DNA of 11,330 bases from Gracilaria caudata (Eukaryota > Rhodophyta > Florideophyceae > Gracilariales > Gracilariaceae), in the NCBI GenBank assembly GCA_030374735.1, contig JASCIV010000848.1, positions 1-11,330 on the forward strand. Reading direction: 5' to 3'. Both the position numbers and the translations under genes were made by a program. Under the pieces are notes generated by a model. The model searched no databases. It saw only the letters and a list, made by a program, of their open reading frames with translations, and had not been told where the DNA came from. Of this stretch, positions 7,818 through 11,330 are shown piece after piece. Position 1 is the stretch's first letter. Each line of letters begins with the position of its first letter.

Positions 7818-8030
7818 ATGAAACACGGGAGCCAAAATGAAACCACGTCGCCAATCAGAACGTCTTCGATTCACGAAACTGACGCAAACTCGCTGTTTGT
7901 CGTTGCTACTAATTGTTCCACTCCTGACCGTCGTTTTTTTCCCGTGCACACACCGTCGAAGAATCTCAGACCATTTCACAATGAACGTGTCAACATCCTT
8001 CATTACCGCGCCTATACCAGCACATCGTAA
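7818..8030 (+). promoter_or_regulatory. overlapping upstream ORF (70 codons) at the glycosyltransferase start
   Basis: An ATG 19 bases before the main start opens a different frame that runs past the main ATG for nearly 200 bases. It has A at -3 and A at +4, as good as the main start. If the mRNA includes it, ribosomes would have to leak past it to make the membrane protein. The 70-residue peptide is not recognised and may have no function of its own. Confidence 0.3.
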
Positions 8031-9249
8031 CCGGTTGCTCCATCCATGGCTCGCGCTTCCTTTTGTCCGACCACCCTCCTTAATTGAGTCCGGGTTTCGC
8101 CTGTTGCACTCTCCTCTTGCAGAACGTTGTACAGCAGGGCTTGGACATGCCTTTACCGTTGTCAACGCAGAGCTGTCTACAGCGTTATTGCTACAAGCGA
8201 GCTACTCGCATCGGTCCACACATTTGTCTAAGATTTCCATAGACCCCGATGACCTCTTCAATTGGGGAGAGGGCTTCCTTTCCCGATCCGAAGTGGGAAA
8301 TCGTTTTTGTCGATTGCGCAAAGACGCCGAACAGTGCCCAGTGTGCATCGCTATCTCGGAGGAAGGACGTATCCTTTTTGAGAAGGTCGCTGTCGTTCCT
8401 CCCGAAGTATCTTACGGTTGTATTTCTTGTCATTCGAATTTGAAGAGAGTTAAAGAATTTATGGATGAATATGGTCACAACCACACTTTGTTCCAGATGC
8501 ACCCTGCGCGGTGTAAGGAACTACCAAAAAGTCCAGATTTCACCCTGTCAAGACCTTTCTTCTATTCACAATATTGGAGAGCAGCTCCCGTTTCTTCCTT
8601 GTCTGAAACTGATCTGAACATAGTCATCCATGCACGACGTGGCGATTTTTTCTCCCATGGAAATCGTCGCATGACTTCTCTCCGAGTTTTTGCGAAAGTA
8701 CTGCAAAATGCACTTAAGATTGTGAATGAAGTTGGCGATGTTTTCGCTCAGATTCCGGTTAAGATTTTGCTTTTCTCTGAGGGAAGACAGCTGAGACGTT
8801 CAGCTCCCCATGATCTGTCATCCATGGACAATCAGTTCATTGATACTGACATGGAGTCAAGACATGCAGGTCATTTGTACAAATTTCTAGTAGGGGAAAT
8901 AGTTAATCCGGAACAGGTCCGAACTCCACGACGTTCTGCAACGTTTCCACAGGGAATGTCCGTGGAGTTTCGTATTGCCACAGACTTAGAAGATGCCTTT
9001 CGGTGTATGGCGGCAGCTGATATTTTTGTCGGCAGCGCTTCCGATCTGTCGGAATATTCTGTTAGAGTAGTCTCCAGAGCGGGATTGCAGCTGATGCCAA
9101 ACTATCTAGGATTTTTGTCGGGGTGCTGTGCCATCAGATTTGGAAAACATGGCTTCATTGAAAATGCAGATCTCCAGCTAATGAAGGAGTACTGGACATC
9201 GTTCGTTATGTCGAACAGAGCATCTGCAATGAGGGCTGTTGGACTATAG
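7837..9249 (+). CDS. type II membrane glycosyltransferase, fucosyltransferase-like (470 aa)
   Basis: A short basic tail (residues 1-19) is followed by one hydrophobic segment (about 20-37, CLSLLLIVPLLTVVFF), the usual signal anchor of Golgi glycosyltransferases. The luminal part carries GLGHAF (101-106) near the start of the catalytic region and HARRGD (265-270), which matches the H-x-R-R-G-D motif that binds GDP-fucose in alpha-1,2, alpha-1,6 and O-fucosyltransferases. Residues 394-408 (ADIFVGSASDLSEYS) match their third motif. Possible N-glycosylation sites are N50 and N215. Two CxxC pairs (C167/C170 and C195/C198) lie between the first and second motifs. The exact donor, acceptor and CAZy family cannot be read from the sequence; modification of a cell-wall polysaccharide or glycoprotein is an inference. 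The start at 7837 is the first in-frame ATG and gives the anchor its basic cap. Confidence 0.75.
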   Translation: MKPRRQSERLRFTKLTQTRCLSLLLIVPLLTVVFFPCTHRRRISDHFTMNVSTSFITAPIPAHRNRLLHPWLALPFVRPPSLIESGFRLLHSPLAERCTAGLGHAFTVVNAELSTALLLQASYSHRSTHLSKISIDPDDLFNWGEGFLSRSEVGNRFCRLRKDAEQCPVCIAISEEGRILFEKVAVVPPEVSYGCISCHSNLKRVKEFMDEYGHNHTLFQMHPARCKELPKSPDFTLSRPFFYSQYWRAAPVSSLSETDLNIVIHARRGDFFSHGNRRMTSLRVFAKVLQNALKIVNEVGDVFAQIPVKILLFSEGRQLRRSAPHDLSSMDNQFIDTDMESRHAGHLYKFLVGEIVNPEQVRTPRRSATFPQGMSVEFRIATDLEDAFRCMAAADIFVGSASDLSEYSVRVVSRAGLQLMPNYLGFLSGCCAIRFGKHGFIENADLQLMKEYWTSFVMSNRASAMRAVGL

Positions 9250-9389
9250 TTTCAAAATTTCGCTGACTTGTTCTTTCTAGGAAGACAATACTCTTGAACC
9301 CCTCCTCAGGGGCGGCGTTCGACAAGGGAGAATCAGGAATTCCAGGTCTGGAATAATACTTTGTTGAGTGCATTGAAAAAACGAGTGCG

Positions 9390-9427
9390 GTGCGCTTCAT
9401 GGCATTCGAATGGCCTTCCTCATTTGC
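9390..9427 (+). repeat. imperfect direct repeat, unit A
   Basis: It begins GTGCGCTTCATGGCATTCG and matches 9478-9518 (unit B) over about 38-41 bases with few substitutions and a 3-base insertion in B. Each unit carries an ATG just after GTGCGC. In A the frame (MAFEWPSSFAIL...) stops after 19 codons. In B it leads into the THUMP-like fragment. Confidence 0.6.
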
Positions 9428-9464
9428 TATTCTTACAGACTTTCCACCATTCAAATAGTTCAAA

Positions 9465-9470
9465 AATAAA
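9465..9470 (+). terminator. possible polyadenylation signal of the glycosyltransferase gene
   Basis: AATAAA lies 216 bases after the stop codon at 9247-9249. It is the first such hexamer downstream. Signal use in this organism is unknown. Confidence 0.3.
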
Positions 9471-9477
9471 GAAAGCC

Positions 9478-9518
9478 GTGCGCTATGTGGCATCCGAATG
9501 AATGGTCTTCCTTATTGG
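9478..9518 (+). repeat. imperfect direct repeat, unit B
   Basis: This is the second unit of the pair with 9390-9427, offset by 88 bases. It contains the ATG at 9485 that opens the THUMP-like fragment, so a gene start seems to have been duplicated in tandem and to have diverged. Confidence 0.6.
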
Positions 9519-9685
9519 GAAGATTAGATTCGCCTGGAGAATCTGTAGAATGTGATGACGAATTTTATTTGAGCGTGACTACAGGCCCTGGGTTACACAA
9601 GACGGTTTTGGATGAGCTACGCTTGTGGGGTTTCGGGTCTTTAGCAAACCCTCGCCGGTTGGTAATTGGCGTACGCGGTTGGTAA
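9485..9685 (+). pseudogene. THUMP-like fragment (66 codons), probable gene relic or first exon
   Basis: From residue 26 the frame reads FYLSVTTGPGLHKTVLDELR and then LWGF, which resembles the start of THUMP domains in RNA methyltransferases such as RlmL (strand, G-L, helix ending in E-L, then L-G). It stops at TAA soon after VIGVRGW, far short of a THUMP domain plus methyltransferase. A frame-joining GT donor could sit at the stop (GGTTG/GTAAAA), but I see no convincing continuation downstream; the next piece (AMFDIAVRVNH...) is not clearly THUMP-like. Its last third is the same DNA as the inverted repeat copy at 716-778. A relic is the simpler reading, and the family match itself is tentative. 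Confidence 0.3.
9622..9684 (-). repeat. dispersed inverted repeat, copy 2
   Basis: The reverse complement aligns to 716-778 over 63 bases at about 70% identity, with two exact blocks of 13 and 11 bases at equal spacing. The two copies are about 8.8 kb apart in opposite orientation and enclose the three main genes. Confidence 0.65.
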
Positions 9686-10560
9686 AAAAGGGGAGAGCTA
9701 TGTTTGATATTGCTGTTAGGGTCAATCACACTCGATGCAAGGGCTCTACGCCAAGAATACACGACGGATTGGGTTTGACGTAGGCGTAAAAGCTTCCTGC
9801 TACCTTCGTACCGCTACACACACGTGCGCATGTACGCCTGGCCGTGATTCGGTTCATGCTTGTTAAGTAGTGATGTTTGAATATGTGTAGGACACAAACC
9901 TGGTGAGGCGTGGAATGGTTCCCTGCTGTATGTGATGACTGCTCTTGCGCAGAGCAGAAAACCGGACAACGTGACGCAGTCGGCATATTTATCCTCCTAT
10001 CGGTTGTGACTTGGCAGAGCCGGAGGCTGTTGCTGCTGGAGGTGGTAGGACAATACGGCGATGTGCCGGTGGGAAGCGCGCAGCTGAGCGGTGTGTCCGG
10101 TGACGCGCGTCGCTGATAGGAGCTGCGGCGGGGAAAAGGCGCTGGGAGAATGTGGCGGGCGACGAGGGGATGATGAAGGGCGGTGAGGAGGTGGAGCTGG
10201 TGTTGGTTTAAGCGATGGGGAAGAGGCCCCGGGCGCAGCTTCTGAGGCACACGAGGCAGGATTAACGTTCACGAAGGTACGAACGAAGATGTGTCTTCGT
10301 TTGGGGTCTCTTTGGATTTGGGGTCGCTCTTTGAGCGATTCCAAAATCGTGGGCAATACTGGGAGAGAGAGACTGATTTATTTTGCGCCTGGCGCTCTAC
10401 ACGAGGCCGTGGTTTGTGGTGGGCTCGAGCTGGTGGCGTACGTTTATGGCTGACGCTGTAAATTTCTGTAGCGTACTCTCGAGGCGCAGGAGAAGGTTCG
10501 CGTACCGTCGTACTCCCAATAGGTCTACGAAACAAAAAGCAAATATCTACGTAACTCCAG
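9686..10560. other. gene-free stretch with a GC-rich low-complexity patch
   Basis: Bases about 10015-10260 are GC-rich and purine-biased on the plus strand (GGAGGTGG-like strings). On the minus strand this gives proline- and serine-rich frames (for example PTPAPPPHRPSSSPRRPP), but none of the frames begins at a convincing ATG and all overlap. From 10430 to 10510 the string GCGTAC recurs three times. I recognise no gene, RNA or element end here. Confidence 0.4.
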
Positions 10561-10574
10561 TGCTTTAAAGCAAA

Positions 10575-11330
10575 AGGTGACAACAAACGTTGCTTGTAAG
10601 CAATTCCTCATTTTAATTTAGATACGCAAAAGCATTAATCAAACTCATATCACACTGTACTAATAAAAAGGCAGTTTTTGCACAAATACGTACTTGTTGC
10701 GCATATCAAATATTATTTTGCGGGTTGATGGTGTCTTCATCTGAGCCAATTTCATGAAATTTGGCCTCCATTCGCCGCTGACGTTTCTGACGGTATTTTT
10801 TCTGCGTTACCTTCCTCTTCCTTCCAATTTCCTCTCCAATAGCAGTCAAACGATTTTTAACCTGATTATAAAACTGAACATCTGCAGCACGTAGAGGATG
10901 CCAATTCACATCCGCATTTGTTAACGAGACGCAAAACATAAAAATGTCATTATAGAATTTTTCACCCCAGCGATACTTAGAGCCCAAAACCGTCCACAAC
11001 TGCGACAATCGCCCAAAATAATTTTCCACAATCACTCTATCTGAAGAAATTTTCTGATTGTTTCTTATTTCACACTGAGATAAAATTCTATTCTGCGGTT
11101 TCTTCCTCGGATGGATTGCTCTAACATGCTCAAGCGAGCCTTGATACCCCTTGTCTATTAAAACACCCCACTGATCGGGATATTTATCCAGAAAATTCCC
11201 AGCATCGATAATATAGTTCTCTGTCTCGTCTTCTCGCTTTTGCAAAATCGTGTTGTGAGTAGAAATATTTGACAAAAATAGTTCAAAATCAGAACGACTT
11301 CCCGGTGCGTGATCAGAAACAGAAATTGCT
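10575..11330 (-). mobile_element. partial PIF/Harbinger-type DNA transposon (right part beyond the window)
   Basis: The base composition changes from GC-rich to AT-rich near 10.57 kb and stays so to the edge, around the transposase frame. I could not define the terminal inverted repeat or target duplication on this side, and the other end lies outside the window, so the left boundary is approximate. A 10-bp palindrome (GCTTTAAAGC, 10562-10571) lies just at the transition. Confidence 0.5.
10706..11330 (-). CDS. PIF/Harbinger-type transposase, DDE_Tnp_4 domain, C-terminal part (207 aa visible)
   Basis: The frame is open to the window edge, so the start is missing. The visible part begins with ISVSDHAPGSRSDFELF, then VLIDKGYQG (aspartate codon at 11153-11155) and VIVENYFGRLSQLW (glutamate codon at 11024-11026). 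These correspond to the second and third acidic residues of the DDE triad in DDE_Tnp_4 (Harbinger/PIF superfamily) transposases; the first aspartate must lie upstream of the window. Helical residues follow (FVSLTN-like and HPLRAAD), then a strongly basic tail (GRKRKVTQKKYRQKRQRR), likely a nuclear localisation or DNA-binding tail. No frameshift or stop interrupts the visible part, so the copy could be recent. Similar proteins are common in oomycetes and occur in algae. Harbinger elements normally also encode a Myb-like partner, which would lie outside this window. Confidence 0.85.
   Translation of the reverse strand, partial: AISVSDHAPGSRSDFELFLSNISTHNTILQKREDETENYIIDAGNFLDKYPDQWGVLIDKGYQGSLEHVRAIHPRKKPQNRILSQCEIRNNQKISSDRVIVENYFGRLSQLWTVLGSKYRWGEKFYNDIFMFCVSLTNADVNWHPLRAADVQFYNQVKNRLTAIGEEIGRKRKVTQKKYRQKRQRRMEAKFHEIGSDEDTINPQNNI

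Larger units (their letters stand above)
6191..7836. other. 1.6 kb divergent spacer between NAD kinase and glycosyltransferase
   Basis: Both neighbours point away from this stretch, so it should hold both promoters. Frames on either strand are below about 95 codons and mostly start at TTG or GTG; none is recognisable. Bases 6600-6725 are GC-rich with repeats. Bases about 6790-7300 are AT-rich with a 13-base T run (6955-6967) followed by ACAG, which looks like a splice acceptor but has no exon I can attach. Palindromes are listed separately. I could not pick out convincing TATA boxes. Confidence 0.5.

Noticed and set aside
7695..8165. 156-codon minus-strand frame
   Set aside because: It overlaps the start of the well-supported glycosyltransferase gene in antisense and shows no family features.
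9726..10250. 174-codon minus-strand frame
   Set aside because: It begins at GTG and consists of low-complexity and unrecognised sequence; overlapping frames of similar length exist in the same GC-rich patch.
10562..10571. GCTTTAAAGC as the terminal inverted repeat of the Harbinger element
   Set aside because: It is a self-contained 10-bp palindrome; the other element end is outside the window, so a terminal repeat cannot be confirmed.
1..11330. tRNA, rRNA, CRISPR array or bacterial operon structure
   Set aside because: I found no tRNA T-arm/anticodon arrangement, no rRNA signature, no regularly spaced repeats and no Shine-Dalgarno or operon spacing.

Overview
The window is nuclear DNA from a eukaryote. 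The three well-supported genes are long and intronless, start at ATGs with a purine at -3, and are separated by long non-coding stretches. A red (rhodophyte) alga or a relative is my best guess. That is inference from three things: compact intron-free genes, a NAD kinase that resembles the plastid-type plant enzyme (NADK2) more than the fungal type, and a Golgi-type glycosyltransferase. An oomycete or other protist cannot be excluded, since the transposase at the right edge belongs to a type common in both groups.

Layout from left to right. Bases 1-1998 hold no recognised conserved gene. They contain one candidate small secreted peptide (389-589), simple repeats, and one half of an inverted dispersed repeat (716-778). 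At 2059-4773 (+) lies a 904-residue protein with a disordered basic N-terminal part and a degenerate hemerythrin-like helical domain at the C-terminus. It converges on an NAD kinase on the minus strand (6190-4955), with only 181 bases between the stop codons. The 1.6 kb from 6191 to 7836 is a divergent, gene-free spacer with palindromes, a small GC-rich tandem repeat patch and an AT-rich tract. At 7837-9249 (+) lies a type II membrane protein that looks like a fucosyltransferase-like Golgi glycosyltransferase. Bases 9250-10560 hold gene debris: an imperfect direct repeat, a 66-codon THUMP-like fragment, the second half of the inverted dispersed repeat, and a GC-rich low-complexity patch. From about 10.6 kb to the right edge the DNA turns AT-rich and carries the 3' part of a PIF/Harbinger-type (DDE_Tnp_4) transposase on the minus strand, cut by the window edge.

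The genes do not form an obvious pathway: NADP supply, secretory-pathway glycosylation and a possible membrane-traffic or signalling scaffold. The most unusual item is the 904-residue protein. Its N-terminal part carries six copies of a short motif fitting a basophilic kinase site (hydrophobic-x-R-x-x-S), an exact clathrin-box match and a DPF tripeptide. Its hemerythrin-like domain lacks most of the iron-ligand histidines.
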